A stretch of 64,000 nt of DNA from CALBPI01 sp963922335 (GTDB taxonomy: Bacteria; Pseudomonadota; Gammaproteobacteria; Steroidobacterales; Woeseiaceae): assembly GCA_963922335.1 (NCBI GenBank), contig CAWUIB010000002.1, positions 62,001-126,000 on the forward strand, written 5' to 3'. Shown one piece after another: positions 30,590 to 39,666 of this stretch. The notes beneath the pieces were generated by a model, which ran no database searches, was not told the origin of the DNA, and saw only the letters and a program-made list of their open reading frames with translations. Made by a program: the position numbers and the translations under genes. The first letter of the stretch is position 1; each line of letters opens with the position of its first letter.

Positions 30590-32231
30590 GACCGGACTCC
30601 ATCAGGCGGCGCACTGTCTCCCGCAGCGTCTCGTCCTGCGGATCACGCCGGTACGCCTCCTCCAGCAACTCGCGCGCTTCCTCTTCGTCGCCCATGCGCC
30701 ACATCACCTCACCGAGGTGCGCCGCGACTTCAGCGTCAGGAAACTGCTCGTAAGCCTTCTCCAGGTACTCTCGAGACTCCTTCAGCTTCCCGCGCCGGAA
30801 GAGTACCCAGCCCTTGCTGTCAATAATGGCCGGATTCTCGGGGTCCAACTCAAGTGCCTTGTCAATCAGCCGTTCAGCCTCGCGCAGCTTTCGCGTGCGA
30901 TCCGCGAGCGTATAACCCAGCGAGTTCAATGCATTTGCTGACTCCGGATACATTTCCACAACACCCCGGAACACCTCAATTGCGGTGTCGAGATCTCCAC
31001 TGCGCAGGTACGTGTCGGCTTGGCCAAGCTGGGCAAATTCAGCACGTGGCTTGACGTCGAGGTACGCGGAATAGAGCTCCAGCGCCTGGTCGTAAAATTC
31101 GTTCTGCGCATACAGCGACGCACGCATGAGGCTGATATCCAGACCGTAGCGCGGGTTGCGGTTGCTAAAGCCCTCAAGGTGGTCAATTGCGCTTACAAAG
31201 CCCTCGCGCCCATTTAACAGGAAGGCTGCGCGCTGCTGTGCGTCGAGCACGAACTCACCGAAATCGATCTGCGTGTACAAGCGCAGTGCCTGATCAGTGC
31301 GTCGCTGACCTTCGGCAAAGCGAGCGAGATAATACATGGCACTGCCGGTTTTCTCGCCGGACTCAAGGAGCGACATGAATGCCGAACGCGAGCCTTCAAG
31401 ATCACCATCCTGCAGCTTGACCAGCGCTATAGCCTCCTGGACAGCCGGATCGTCCGGGCTTTGCATCGACAGAAAATCGAGCATGTTCACTGCATTCTCG
31501 ATGTCCTCCGCACGCGCGTTCAGTAGCGCGAGCTGAACCTGTTGCTCGGTGCTCGCCTCGCCGGAGAGAAACAGCGCCTCATCGGTGAACGCCTCCTCGG
31601 CCTTTTCGTCATCGATCAGTAGCGCAATGCGCAGCAGTCTCGCGTCATCGCCGAACGCATCCATTTTCTGCAGACGATCGAGCCACTCATTCGCCGCATC
31701 GGCGTCATTCGCGCTAGCTGCAGCACTAGCCGCTCGATAACCGAGACACGCGGAGTCGCGAAACCGCGCAGCGAGCTTGTCAAACAACCACGCGGCATCG
31801 TCTGCGCGCACGTCCGCAGCCGTGGCTTCACTGAAGAAATCGCAGACCGACTCAGCGTCATCGGCACGCTCAACGGCCGCTCGCCACAGTCTGAGCGAAG
31901 CCTCGCGATCGCCGGAGCGAAGCACCGCCATCGCCTCGTAGAGCCCCGGTTCGCTCGTATTGGCGTCGAGCGTTGCCCAGCGCTGCGCAGCCTGTGTCGT
32001 CAAACTGTCGAAGCCGAACTCGTAGGCGGTAAGTGTCGCTTGCCGGGCTGTCTCGATATTGTCGCTGTTTTGCGCAGCTTCGACGTAGGCAGCCACGCCT
32101 TTCGCGTAGTCCCCATCGGTGAGTGCGCGCTCGGCCGCGGCGAGCATTTCACCCCGCGCAGCATGACCGTCGACAGCAAAAACTGCGAGACAGATCAGTA
32201 ATGTATAACGATAACCATTCCGGATTTTCAT
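30573..32231 (-). CDS. Secreted tetratricopeptide-repeat protein
   Basis: The 552-residue protein begins at ATG 32231 (GTGGAGTGAATCGC upstream) with a signal peptide (NGYRYTLLICLAVFAVDGHA, cleavage about residue 25). The rest is alpha-helical repeats; the last 200 residues contain clear TPR units, for example LNSLGYTLADRTRKLREAE, IDSKGWVLFRRGKLKESREY (key part GWVLFRRGKLKES) and AHLGEVMWRMGDEEEARE. Such proteins are found before lolB in several gammaproteobacteria and probably serve as a periplasmic or outer-membrane scaffold; precise role unknown. It is divergent from hemA. Confidence 0.85.
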   Translation of the reverse strand: MKIRNGYRYTLLICLAVFAVDGHAARGEMLAAAERALTDGDYAKGVAAYVEAAQNSDNIETARQATLTAYEFGFDSLTTQAAQRWATLDANTSEPGLYEAMAVLRSGDREASLRLWRAAVERADDAESVCDFFSEATAADVRADDAAWLFDKLAARFRDSACLGYRAASAAASANDADAANEWLDRLQKMDAFGDDARLLRIALLIDDEKAEEAFTDEALFLSGEASTEQQVQLALLNARAEDIENAVNMLDFLSMQSPDDPAVQEAIALVKLQDGDLEGSRSAFMSLLESGEKTGSAMYYLARFAEGQRRTDQALRLYTQIDFGEFVLDAQQRAAFLLNGREGFVSAIDHLEGFSNRNPRYGLDISLMRASLYAQNEFYDQALELYSAYLDVKPRAEFAQLGQADTYLRSGDLDTAIEVFRGVVEMYPESANALNSLGYTLADRTRKLREAERLIDKALELDPENPAIIDSKGWVLFRRGKLKESREYLEKAYEQFPDAEVAAHLGEVMWRMGDEEEARELLEEAYRRDPQDETLRETVRRLMESGPATRS

Positions 32232-32320
32232 GCGATTCACTCCACTGACGGTGCGGCGCTCGGGCACCACTTCGCATATCATATGAGGTTGGAGAGTGTC
32301 GGATCGCAATAGTTCGCGCA

Positions 32321-33637
32321 ATGTCGATCAATATTCTGGGGATCAACCACAAGACTGCGCCGGTCGAAATCCGCGAGCAGGTTGTGATCGATGAGTCGGC
32401 CCAGCCGGACGCGCTGAGAGATATTCGAAGCCTGCCCGGCGTCACCGAAGCTTTGGTCCTCTCTACATGCAACCGCACCGAGATCTATTGGGCAGGGTCA
32501 CCCGACCCCTCCGCCGAGATCGCCGCATTGCTGGAATCGACGGCGGCCACCGGCGGCAAGCTGCAAGAAGTCCTGTTTACCCGCACAGACACGGCGGCGG
32601 CTGAGCACCTTTTTCGCGTTGCCTGTGGACTCGATTCGATGGTGCTTGGTGAAACACAGATTACCGGCCAGCTGAAAAACGCCTATCGACTCGCTCAGGA
32701 ACACAAAGCGGTCGGTTCACACCTTAGCCGCGTCTTTGAGCAGGCCTTCTCCATCGCGAAAAAAGTGCGTACCGACACGGATATCGGTGCAAGTCCAGTA
32801 TCGGTGGCTTACGCTGCCGTTCACCTGGCAAAGCGTCTCTTCGCCGGCTTTGAGCAACACACAGCGCTGCTCGTCGGCGCCGGTGAAACCATCGAACTCG
32901 CCGCGCGCCACCTGCGCGGTAATGGCATCGGGCGCATTTTCATCGCCAACCGCAGTGAAGATCGCGCGCAGCGGCTGGCCGACGCTGTCGACGGTTTTGC
33001 GATGCCGCTGTCGCGCATCGAACGGGCCTTGCCTGATGCCGACATCCTGATCAGCTCGACCGGCGCACCGAACGCGGTCGTTACTGCCGACATGATGAAG
33101 GCCGCGATCCGGAGCCGGAAGCGCAAACCGCTGTTCGCCGTCGATATTGCCGTACCGCGTGATATCGAGCCAAAGGTCGGCAAGCTACCCGACGTCTACC
33201 TCTACACCATCGACGATCTGCACAATGTCATCACCGACGGTCAGGAGGCCCGAAAACAAGCGTCGACTGAAGCCGAACAGATCGTGATCGACGAGCTGGA
33301 ACGTTTCGAACGTATCGAGCGCCAACGCATTGCAACGCCGACGATACTTTCTGTGCGCGAAGCGGTGATGCAGGTTCGCGACGAAGCACTCGACAACGCT
33401 CGGCGAAGAATTGCCGCCGGCCATGACGTCGACGAAGTCATGCAACATATGGTGCATGCGTTGACGCAGAGAATCCTGCACCAGCCGACCGAGCGTTTAC
33501 GTGAAGCGGCGGCGGAGTCGGACGCAGAGTTTTTGCGCACCGCTCAGGAGTTGTTCCTCGGCAAAACTCCTGACCCCGAGTCGCAAGACGAACTGCCGCC
33601 AGCAATCGTACCCAAGTCTGCGCGAAGTCAGCGCTAG
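32321..33637 (+). CDS. hemA: Glutamyl-tRNA reductase
   Basis: HemA converts glutamyl-tRNA to glutamate-1-semialdehyde, the first step of C5-pathway heme synthesis. The 438-residue protein has LSTCNRTEIY (catalytic Cys about residue 49), GLDSMVLGETQI, the NADPH-binding VGAGETIELAARHL, and a C-terminal dimerisation helix region. It starts with ATG 32321 in the ordinary hemA-prfA order; prfA follows after 9 bases. Confidence 0.97.
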   Translation: MSINILGINHKTAPVEIREQVVIDESAQPDALRDIRSLPGVTEALVLSTCNRTEIYWAGSPDPSAEIAALLESTAATGGKLQEVLFTRTDTAAAEHLFRVACGLDSMVLGETQITGQLKNAYRLAQEHKAVGSHLSRVFEQAFSIAKKVRTDTDIGASPVSVAYAAVHLAKRLFAGFEQHTALLVGAGETIELAARHLRGNGIGRIFIANRSEDRAQRLADAVDGFAMPLSRIERALPDADILISSTGAPNAVVTADMMKAAIRSRKRKPLFAVDIAVPRDIEPKVGKLPDVYLYTIDDLHNVITDGQEARKQASTEAEQIVIDELERFERIERQRIATPTILSVREAVMQVRDEALDNARRRIAAGHDVDEVMQHMVHALTQRILHQPTERLREAAAESDAEFLRTAQELFLGKTPDPESQDELPPAIVPKSARSQR

Positions 33638-33646
33638 ACACTTGCC

Positions 33647-34738
33647 ATGAAGTCGTCCATCAAACACAAGCTGCTGACGCTTGCGGAGCGCTTTGAGGAG
33701 ATCGAGGCGCTACTCGCCGATCAGGAGACGTTGGCAGACGCGGATCGGTTCCGTGAGCTGTCGATGGAATACAGCAAGCTCGAGCCGGTCGTGCAGCGCT
33801 TCCGTGGTTTCATCACCCACGAAGAAGAGCTTGTCGAAGCGCAATTGCTCGCGGAGGACAGCGATGCCGAGATGCGCAAGATGGGCATCGAGGAAGTGGA
33901 GCGATTGAAAGCCTCGCTCGCCGAGGACGAGATAGAGCTCCAGAAGGCCCTGATACCTGAAGACCCACACGACAACGCCAATCTCTTCCTCGAGATTCGA
34001 GCTGGCACAGGCGGCGACGAAGCGGCCATTTTCGCCGGTGATCTGTTCAAGATGTATAACCGTTATGCGGAGCGGCAGCGCTGGCAGGTGACCGTGTTGT
34101 CCGCGAGCGAGGGAGAACATGGCGGCTATAAGGAAATCATCAGCCAGGTGAAAGGCCCGCGCGCTTATGCACAGCTGAAGTTCGAGTCGGGCGCGCATCG
34201 CGTGCAACGCGTCCCTGAGACCGAATCCCAGGGCCGAATCCACACCTCCGCCTGCACCGTGGCGGTCCTCCCTGAAGTTGAGTTGGTGGAGGACATCGAG
34301 ATCAACACCGCTGATCTGCGTGTGGACACCTACCGCGCATCGGGCGCTGGCGGCCAGCACGTGAATAAAACCGACTCCGCAGTTCGGATTACCCACCTGC
34401 CCACCGGGGTCGTGGTCGAGTGTCAGGACGAGCGGTCTCAACACAAGAACCGTGCGCGAGCGATGTCGCTGTTGAAAGCGCGTTTGCTTGACGCCCAGCG
34501 CAACGAGCAGAGCTCGGCGCAAGCCGAACAGCGGCGCCAACTCGTCGGCAGCGGCGACCGATCAGAGCGCATTCGCACCTACAACTACCCGCAAGGCAGG
34601 GTTACCGATCATCGAATCAACTTGACGCTCTACAAGCTGGGCGAAGTGATGGAAGGTGGCCTCGATTCCGTGATCGATCCGCTGACGCATGAATACCAGG
34701 CGGATCAACTCGCCGCGTTGGAGGCACAGGACGGCTGA
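33647..34738 (+). CDS. prfA: Peptide chain release factor 1
   Basis: RF1 reads UAA and UAG stop codons and triggers peptide release. The 363-residue protein has the GGQ motif in RASGAGGQHVNKTDSAVR (about residue 235), the target of PrmC methylation, and the preceding EIRAGTGGDEAA segment. It follows hemA and overlaps the next gene, cysteine synthase, by one base (TGATG). prmC, its modifier, normally follows directly but here lies 3.6 kb downstream. Confidence 0.97.
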   Translation: MKSSIKHKLLTLAERFEEIEALLADQETLADADRFRELSMEYSKLEPVVQRFRGFITHEEELVEAQLLAEDSDAEMRKMGIEEVERLKASLAEDEIELQKALIPEDPHDNANLFLEIRAGTGGDEAAIFAGDLFKMYNRYAERQRWQVTVLSASEGEHGGYKEIISQVKGPRAYAQLKFESGAHRVQRVPETESQGRIHTSACTVAVLPEVELVEDIEINTADLRVDTYRASGAGGQHVNKTDSAVRITHLPTGVVVECQDERSQHKNRARAMSLLKARLLDAQRNEQSSAQAEQRRQLVGSGDRSERIRTYNYPQGRVTDHRINLTLYKLGEVMEGGLDSVIDPLTHEYQADQLAALEAQDG

Positions 34739-35739
34739 TGTCGGCATCAACTCTGATCGATTGCATTGGAAACACGCCCCTGCTCCGATTGAACAAACTG
34801 TCAGACCTCACGGGATGCGAGATTCTGGGCAAAGCGGAATTCATGAATCCAGGCGGATCGGTCAAGGATAGAGCCGCGCTAGGAATGATTCAGGCGGCCC
34901 AAGCCCGTGGGGAACTGCACCCCGGCGCTACCATCGTCGAGGGTACCGCCGGCAACACGGGCATCGGACTGGCCATGGTCGGCAATGCACTCGGTCACAG
35001 CTCGATCATCGTCATGCCGAACACACAGAGCGCGGAAAAAGTGGCGACCCTCGCGGCCTACGGTCCAGAGATTCGCCAGATCCCTGCGGTGCCCTTCCGC
35101 GATCCCGCACACTTTGTTCACGAGTCGCAGCGCATCGCCGATCGTATGAACGATCAGGAACCCGGCAGTGCATTTTGGGCGAACCAGTTTGACAACACTG
35201 CCAATCGCGATGCGCACGAGGCAACGACGGCACAGGAAATCTGGCGGCAAACCGATGGCGGTGTGGATGCCTTTAGCTGCGCAGTGGGCACGGGCGGCAC
35301 GCTCGCTGGTGTGGCTCGCGGCCTGCGCCGCGAGAAACCTGACGTTGTTATTGGTCTCAGCGACCCTGAGGGCTCAGGTCTGCATCATTACTTCGAGCAC
35401 GGCGAAATCAAGATCACCGGGAGCTCGATGAGCGAAGGCATCGGTAACTCTCGCATCACGGAAAACCTGGCGGATACCAAGATCGACTGGAGCTGCCAGA
35501 TACCCGACAGCGAAGCACTGCCGATTGTGTTCGACCTGATTCGTGACGAAGGGCTGGTGCTCGGCGGCTCCAGCGGCATTAATCTGGCGGGGGCGTTGCG
35601 CCTCGCGCGACACCTCGGACCGGGCCACACCATCGTGACGATTCTGTGCGACGGTGGTCTGCGCTACCGAGAGCGATTGTTTAATCGCGACTTCCTGGCG
35701 GGGCGCGGGCTCACGATGCCGGATTGGCTATCGCTCTGA
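34738..35739 (+). CDS. Cysteine synthase (O-acetylserine sulfhydrylase family)
   Basis: The 333-residue PLP enzyme has IGNTPLLRLNKLS, the lysine motif MNPGGSVKDRAA (PLP Lys about residue 42), GTAGNTGIGLA and GTGGTLAGVA, which bind the cofactor phosphate and substrate, and GGSSGINLAGAL near the C-terminus. Members make cysteine from O-acetylserine and sulfide. It is longer than CysM and lacks CBS domains. It is translationally coupled to prfA and converges with the cystathionine lyase gene 3 bases away, part of a sulfur amino-acid block. Confidence 0.9.
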   Translation: MSASTLIDCIGNTPLLRLNKLSDLTGCEILGKAEFMNPGGSVKDRAALGMIQAAQARGELHPGATIVEGTAGNTGIGLAMVGNALGHSSIIVMPNTQSAEKVATLAAYGPEIRQIPAVPFRDPAHFVHESQRIADRMNDQEPGSAFWANQFDNTANRDAHEATTAQEIWRQTDGGVDAFSCAVGTGGTLAGVARGLRREKPDVVIGLSDPEGSGLHHYFEHGEIKITGSSMSEGIGNSRITENLADTKIDWSCQIPDSEALPIVFDLIRDEGLVLGGSSGINLAGALRLARHLGPGHTIVTILCDGGLRYRERLFNRDFLAGRGLTMPDWLSL

Positions 35740-35742
35740 TCA

Positions 35743-36903
35743 CTACGCCGGGGCGAGCGCACGCTCCAAATCGGCAATCTGATCGTCGAGGTCCTCGATA
35801 CCCACTGACAATCGGATCAAGTCGTCGGTGAGCCCAATCTCCGCACGCTGTTCGGCGGGCACGGATGCATGCGTCATTATCGCCGGATGATCGACGAGAC
35901 TCTCGACACCCCCCAAACTCTCCGCAAGCGCGAATACGTGGCAACGTTCCAGGAATCGCCGTGCGGCATCCAGACCACCCTCGATGAAGAACGTCACGAT
36001 GCCGCCAGCACCGTCCATTTGCTCGCTTGCCAGGGCATGCTGCGGATGACTCGTCAGTCCGGGATACAACACCTTCGTGACGCGCTCATGCTGCTCCAAC
36101 CACTCGGCGATCGCGGTCGCATTCTTCGTGTGCTGTTGCATGCGGATATTCAGCGTTTTCAAACCGCGCAATGCGAGGAAACTATCGAACGGACCAAGCA
36201 CCGAACCGATGGAGTTTTGCAGGAACGTCAACTGCTCTGCAATTTCAGGATCCGCGGTAACCGCGGCGCCACCGACCATATCCGAGTGACCGTTCAGGAA
36301 TTTGGTGGCCGAATGCATGACAATGTCCGCGCCGAGTTCGAGCGGACGTTGTGCCCACGGCGTTGCGAAGGTGTTGTCAGCAACCAGTAACGCACCCGCA
36401 GACTTTGCGATTTCCGCAACGGCGCGGATGTCCACGAGTTTCAGCAGCGGATTACTCGGCGTCTCTATCCACAGCATTTTGGTCTTAGGCGTAATCGCCG
36501 CTTTGACAGCATCGAGATCCGTAAAGTCGATGTAGTCAAATTGAAGACCCGACGAGCGCGTACGCACTTTGCTGAACAGGCGATTGGTACCGCCATAAAG
36601 GTCGTCCATGGCGATGACATGATCACCGGAATCCAGCAACTCAAGAATCGTTCCGATCGCGGCCAGACCGGATGCGAACGCATAACCATGCGTCCCTGCT
36701 TCAAGGTCTGCAATGCAACGTTCAAACGCGAATCGGGTGGGATTGTGTGAACGGGAATACTCAAAGCCCTGATGCACGCCCGGGCTCGACTGAACGTAAG
36801 TCGAGGTGGCATAAATCGGCGGCATGATCGCACCGGTCGAGGGATCGGGCGCCTGACCCGCATGGATTACCCGGGTTCCGAAACCCTGTTTCTTCTCGGT
36901 CAT
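35743..36903 (-). CDS. Cystathionine gamma-lyase / gamma-synthase family PLP enzyme
   Basis: The 386-residue protein has the Cys/Met-metabolism PLP signatures: YSRSHNPTRFAFE, ASGLAAIGTIL, WIETPSNPLLKL, VADNTFATPWAQRPLELGAD (key part VADNTFATP) and HSATKFLNGHSD with the PLP lysine. Pairing with cystathionine beta-synthase 3 bases upstream in the same operon favours gamma-lyase (making cysteine from cystathionine) over gamma-synthase; sequence alone does not settle it. Confidence 0.9.
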   Translation of the reverse strand: MTEKKQGFGTRVIHAGQAPDPSTGAIMPPIYATSTYVQSSPGVHQGFEYSRSHNPTRFAFERCIADLEAGTHGYAFASGLAAIGTILELLDSGDHVIAMDDLYGGTNRLFSKVRTRSSGLQFDYIDFTDLDAVKAAITPKTKMLWIETPSNPLLKLVDIRAVAEIAKSAGALLVADNTFATPWAQRPLELGADIVMHSATKFLNGHSDMVGGAAVTADPEIAEQLTFLQNSIGSVLGPFDSFLALRGLKTLNIRMQQHTKNATAIAEWLEQHERVTKVLYPGLTSHPQHALASEQMDGAGGIVTFFIEGGLDAARRFLERCHVFALAESLGGVESLVDHPAIMTHASVPAEQRAEIGLTDDLIRLSVGIEDLDDQIADLERALAPA

Positions 36904-36906
36904 TGC

Positions 36907-38274
36907 TTAAGGTCCCATTTGCTTGCGCAGATGATTCAGCACATCAGCGCGTGTGATCAGTCCGAAGAACTCATCGTTCTCGGTCACGGCAGCGAACGGT
37001 TGCACCTGCAGGAGGGCAACCAGATTGTTCACTGTTGTCTGTGGGTCGAGCTGTACGAAGTGCTCTTGCATTGCCGTCGCCACCGGATCGTGCAAACACT
37101 CCGGGCAGCCGAACGCCTTGCGGATAATGTCATCTTCGGTCAGCACACCGACCAGGCGACCCTCGTCCATCACCGGCAGCTGCGAGACACCAGCATTGCG
37201 CAATCGATTATGCGCGGTGGTGAGCACATCGTTCGGACCGACCGTGATGGTTGCCCGTTCACCGTGCAACCGTCCGATCAGGTCGCGAAGATCACCGAAC
37301 TGCGGCCGCTCGATAAAGCCCTGATCTTCCATCCAGAAGTCGTTGTAGAGCTTGGAAAGATATTTGTTGCCGGTATCGCAGGCGAACGCCACCACATTTT
37401 GTGGCTCGGTTTGCTCGCGGCAATACTTCAGTGCCGCGGTGAGCAAAGTCCCGGAGGACGAGCCCGCCAAAAGACCCTCTCGACGCAATAACTCGCGCGC
37501 CGCATCAAACGACTCAGCGTCACTGACTGAATAAGCTTTGTGGACCATCGAAAAATCGGCGATGTCGGGGATGAAGTCCTCACCGATACCTTCCACTAAC
37601 CAGCCGCCGCTCTCACCCATCGTGCCTTTGTTAATGTAGTCCGCGAGGATGGATCCGACCGGATCCGCCAGGATGATCCGAAGATTCGGAGCGTGCTCGG
37701 CGAAATAACGACTCATGCCGCTGACCGTGCCGCTAGAGCCTACCCCCACGACCACTGCATCGACCTTTCCGTCCAGCTGATCGAGAATCTCAGGCGCTGT
37801 CGTGCGCTCGTGGGCAAGCGGATTATCCGGATTGTTAAACTGATTGATGAAGTAAGCACCGCGCTCCTTGGCAATGGCCTTTCCGAGGTCCTGGTAGTAC
37901 TCCGGATGGCCGCGGCCGACATCCGAGCGCGTCAGCACCACCTCCGCACCCATAGCACGCAGGTTGAAGATTTTTTCCTGGCTCATCTTGTCGGGCAGCA
38001 CCAGAACGAGATGGTAGCCCTTTCGAGCCGCCGCCAAAGCCAGACCAAGGCCAGTGTTGCCGGCCGTTGCCTCCACCAGGGTGTCACCCGGCTTAATCTC
38101 ACCACGACGCTCGGCCTCTTCGATCATGGAAACGCCAATACGATCCTTGATCGATCCGCCGGGGTTTTGCAGCTCCAACTTCAGAAATAGTCTGCAGGGA
38201 CCCGTATCGAATTGTGAGAGCTCGAGCATGGGAGTATTGCCCACCATATCGAGCACACTTGTGTAGACTTTCAT
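36907..38274 (-). CDS. Cystathionine beta-synthase with C-terminal CBS domains
   Basis: The 455-residue protein starts at ATG 38274 behind CGAGGAGAGACGGCG. The catalytic part (about 1-325) has MVGNTPMLELSQFD, NPGGSIKDRIG (PLP lysine), EATAGNTGLGLA and VGSSGTVSGMS, with GSSSGTLLTAAL at the end. A pair of CBS domains follows (about 335-450: ITVGPNDVLTTAHNRLRNAGVSQLPV and later VQPFAAVTENDEFFGLITRADVL). The enzyme condenses serine and homocysteine; the CBS pair would bind an adenosyl ligand such as SAM. No heme-binding N-terminus is present. It heads the CBS / gamma-lyase operon and is divergent from prmC. Confidence 0.92.
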   Translation of the reverse strand: MKVYTSVLDMVGNTPMLELSQFDTGPCRLFLKLELQNPGGSIKDRIGVSMIEEAERRGEIKPGDTLVEATAGNTGLGLALAAARKGYHLVLVLPDKMSQEKIFNLRAMGAEVVLTRSDVGRGHPEYYQDLGKAIAKERGAYFINQFNNPDNPLAHERTTAPEILDQLDGKVDAVVVGVGSSGTVSGMSRYFAEHAPNLRIILADPVGSILADYINKGTMGESGGWLVEGIGEDFIPDIADFSMVHKAYSVSDAESFDAARELLRREGLLAGSSSGTLLTAALKYCREQTEPQNVVAFACDTGNKYLSKLYNDFWMEDQGFIERPQFGDLRDLIGRLHGERATITVGPNDVLTTAHNRLRNAGVSQLPVMDEGRLVGVLTEDDIIRKAFGCPECLHDPVATAMQEHFVQLDPQTTVNNLVALLQVQPFAAVTENDEFFGLITRADVLNHLRKQMGP

Positions 38275-38312
38275 CGCCGTCTCTCCTCGCGCGGCGCCAG
38301 TGTAAACCAACC

Positions 38313-39161
38313 ATGAGTGAATGTACCGAGCCCACAACGATTGAAACCTGGCGAGCTCGGGCCCGGCAAAGACTGGATGCAGAACGTCATGCAGACCTCG
38401 ATTGGCTTATTCAGGAAACGTTAGAAATCAGTCGTGGCGCCCTGTTATCGAGACCTGACCGGGTTCTGACGCCACAAATTACACAGACTCTCGATACGCA
38501 CCTCAATGCGCTCTGCGACGACGTCCCACTCGCCTATCTATTGGGCAGCCAACCGTTCTGGTCGATAGACTTAACCGTAACCCGCGACACACTAGTCCCG
38601 CGCGCAGATACCGAAATTCTTGTCCACGCCGCGCTCGCACGAATCGCCGATCTCAGCGCACCGACGATCGCCGATCTCGGCACTGGCTCGGGTGCAATTG
38701 CAATCGCCCTTGGCGTCGAGCGATCCGATGCACACATTCATGCGGTTGATTGCAGCAGCGCCGCGCTTGCGGTTGCTCGCCATAACGCTGCAAATCATGG
38801 CACAACCAATATCGAATTCTTCGAAGGCGACTGGACGACCGCCTTGCCGGATAGACAATACGATGTAGTGGTCTCCAACCCGCCCTACGTAGAAACCCAC
38901 GATGGCGCACTACCGCGTTCGCTGAAACATGAGCCTGCAACCGCATTGGCCGGTGGCGTCGATGGGTTGTCTGAGATTCGCCGTTTGGTGCCTGGCGCTG
39001 TCGAACGTCTCAGACCTGAAGGCTGGCTGATCATCGAGCACGGCAACATGCAGGCTGCTGGCGTGTCCGGTATTCTTTGCGCTGCGGGGTTAGCCGATGT
39101 GGAGACCGTACCGGATATTGCCGGACGGGATCGCGTCACCCTCGGAAGACGACCGAACTAA
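38313..39161 (+). CDS. prmC: Release factor glutamine methyltransferase PrmC
   Basis: PrmC methylates the GGQ glutamine of release factors. The 282-residue protein starts at ATG 38313; the N-terminal helical domain (about 10-75) precedes PLAYLLGSQPFW, the SAM-binding IADLGTGSGAIAIAL and the catalytic VVSNPPYVE. Only 38 bases separate it from the divergent CBS gene, so promoters must overlap coding sequence. It is normally adjacent to prfA; the cysteine genes now lie between. Confidence 0.95.
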   Translation: MSECTEPTTIETWRARARQRLDAERHADLDWLIQETLEISRGALLSRPDRVLTPQITQTLDTHLNALCDDVPLAYLLGSQPFWSIDLTVTRDTLVPRADTEILVHAALARIADLSAPTIADLGTGSGAIAIALGVERSDAHIHAVDCSSAALAVARHNAANHGTTNIEFFEGDWTTALPDRQYDVVVSNPPYVETHDGALPRSLKHEPATALAGGVDGLSEIRRLVPGAVERLRPEGWLIIEHGNMQAAGVSGILCAAGLADVETVPDIAGRDRVTLGRRPN

Positions 39162-39180
39162 CGGGAGGCAGAGTACTCAG

Positions 39181-39666
39181 ATGGTCAAAATTGAAACAAG
39201 CATGGGCGACATTACGCTGACGCTGGACAGCGAGAAGGCGCCGATCACTGTCGAGAATTTCCTGCAATACGTTGATGATGGTTTTTACGATGGTCTCGTG
39301 TTCCACCGTGTCATCCCGAATTTCATGATTCAGGGTGGCGGTATGGACGCGACTTTGCAAAGCAAGGCGACGCGTGACCCGATCAAGAACGAGGCGGACA
39401 ACGGCCTCGGCAACAGCCGCGGCACAATCGCCATGGCCCGCACTAACGTGGTGGACAGCGCTACCGCTCAGTTCTTTATCAACTTGCGTGACAACGATTT
39501 TCTGAATCACGGCGGGCGCGACTTCGGCTACGCGGTGTTTGGCGAAGTCACCGATGGCATGGACATTGTCGACGCCATAGCGGGCGTAAAGACGGGCAAT
39601 CAGGGGCCTCACGGGGATGTACCGGTTGAGCCGATCACCATCGTGAAGGTCAGCCGGACTGACTGA
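39181..39666 (+). CDS. ppiB: Cyclophilin-type peptidyl-prolyl isomerase
   Basis: The 161-residue protein starts at ATG 39181 (GGGAGGCAGAG upstream); the longer frame from 39097 overlaps prmC. Cyclophilin motifs are FHRVIPNFMIQGGG (active-site Arg), GTIAMARTN, SATAQFFINL and FGEVTDGMDIVDAI. No signal peptide, so it is cytoplasmic. The following moeB overlaps its end by 8 bases. Confidence 0.95.
   Translation: MVKIETSMGDITLTLDSEKAPITVENFLQYVDDGFYDGLVFHRVIPNFMIQGGGMDATLQSKATRDPIKNEADNGLGNSRGTIAMARTNVVDSATAQFFINLRDNDFLNHGGRDFGYAVFGEVTDGMDIVDAIAGVKTGNQGPHGDVPVEPITIVKVSRTD

Noticed and set aside
33710..34540. A 276-codon open frame antisense to prfA
   Set aside because: prfA is intact and conserved on the plus strand; the antisense frame is a coding shadow.
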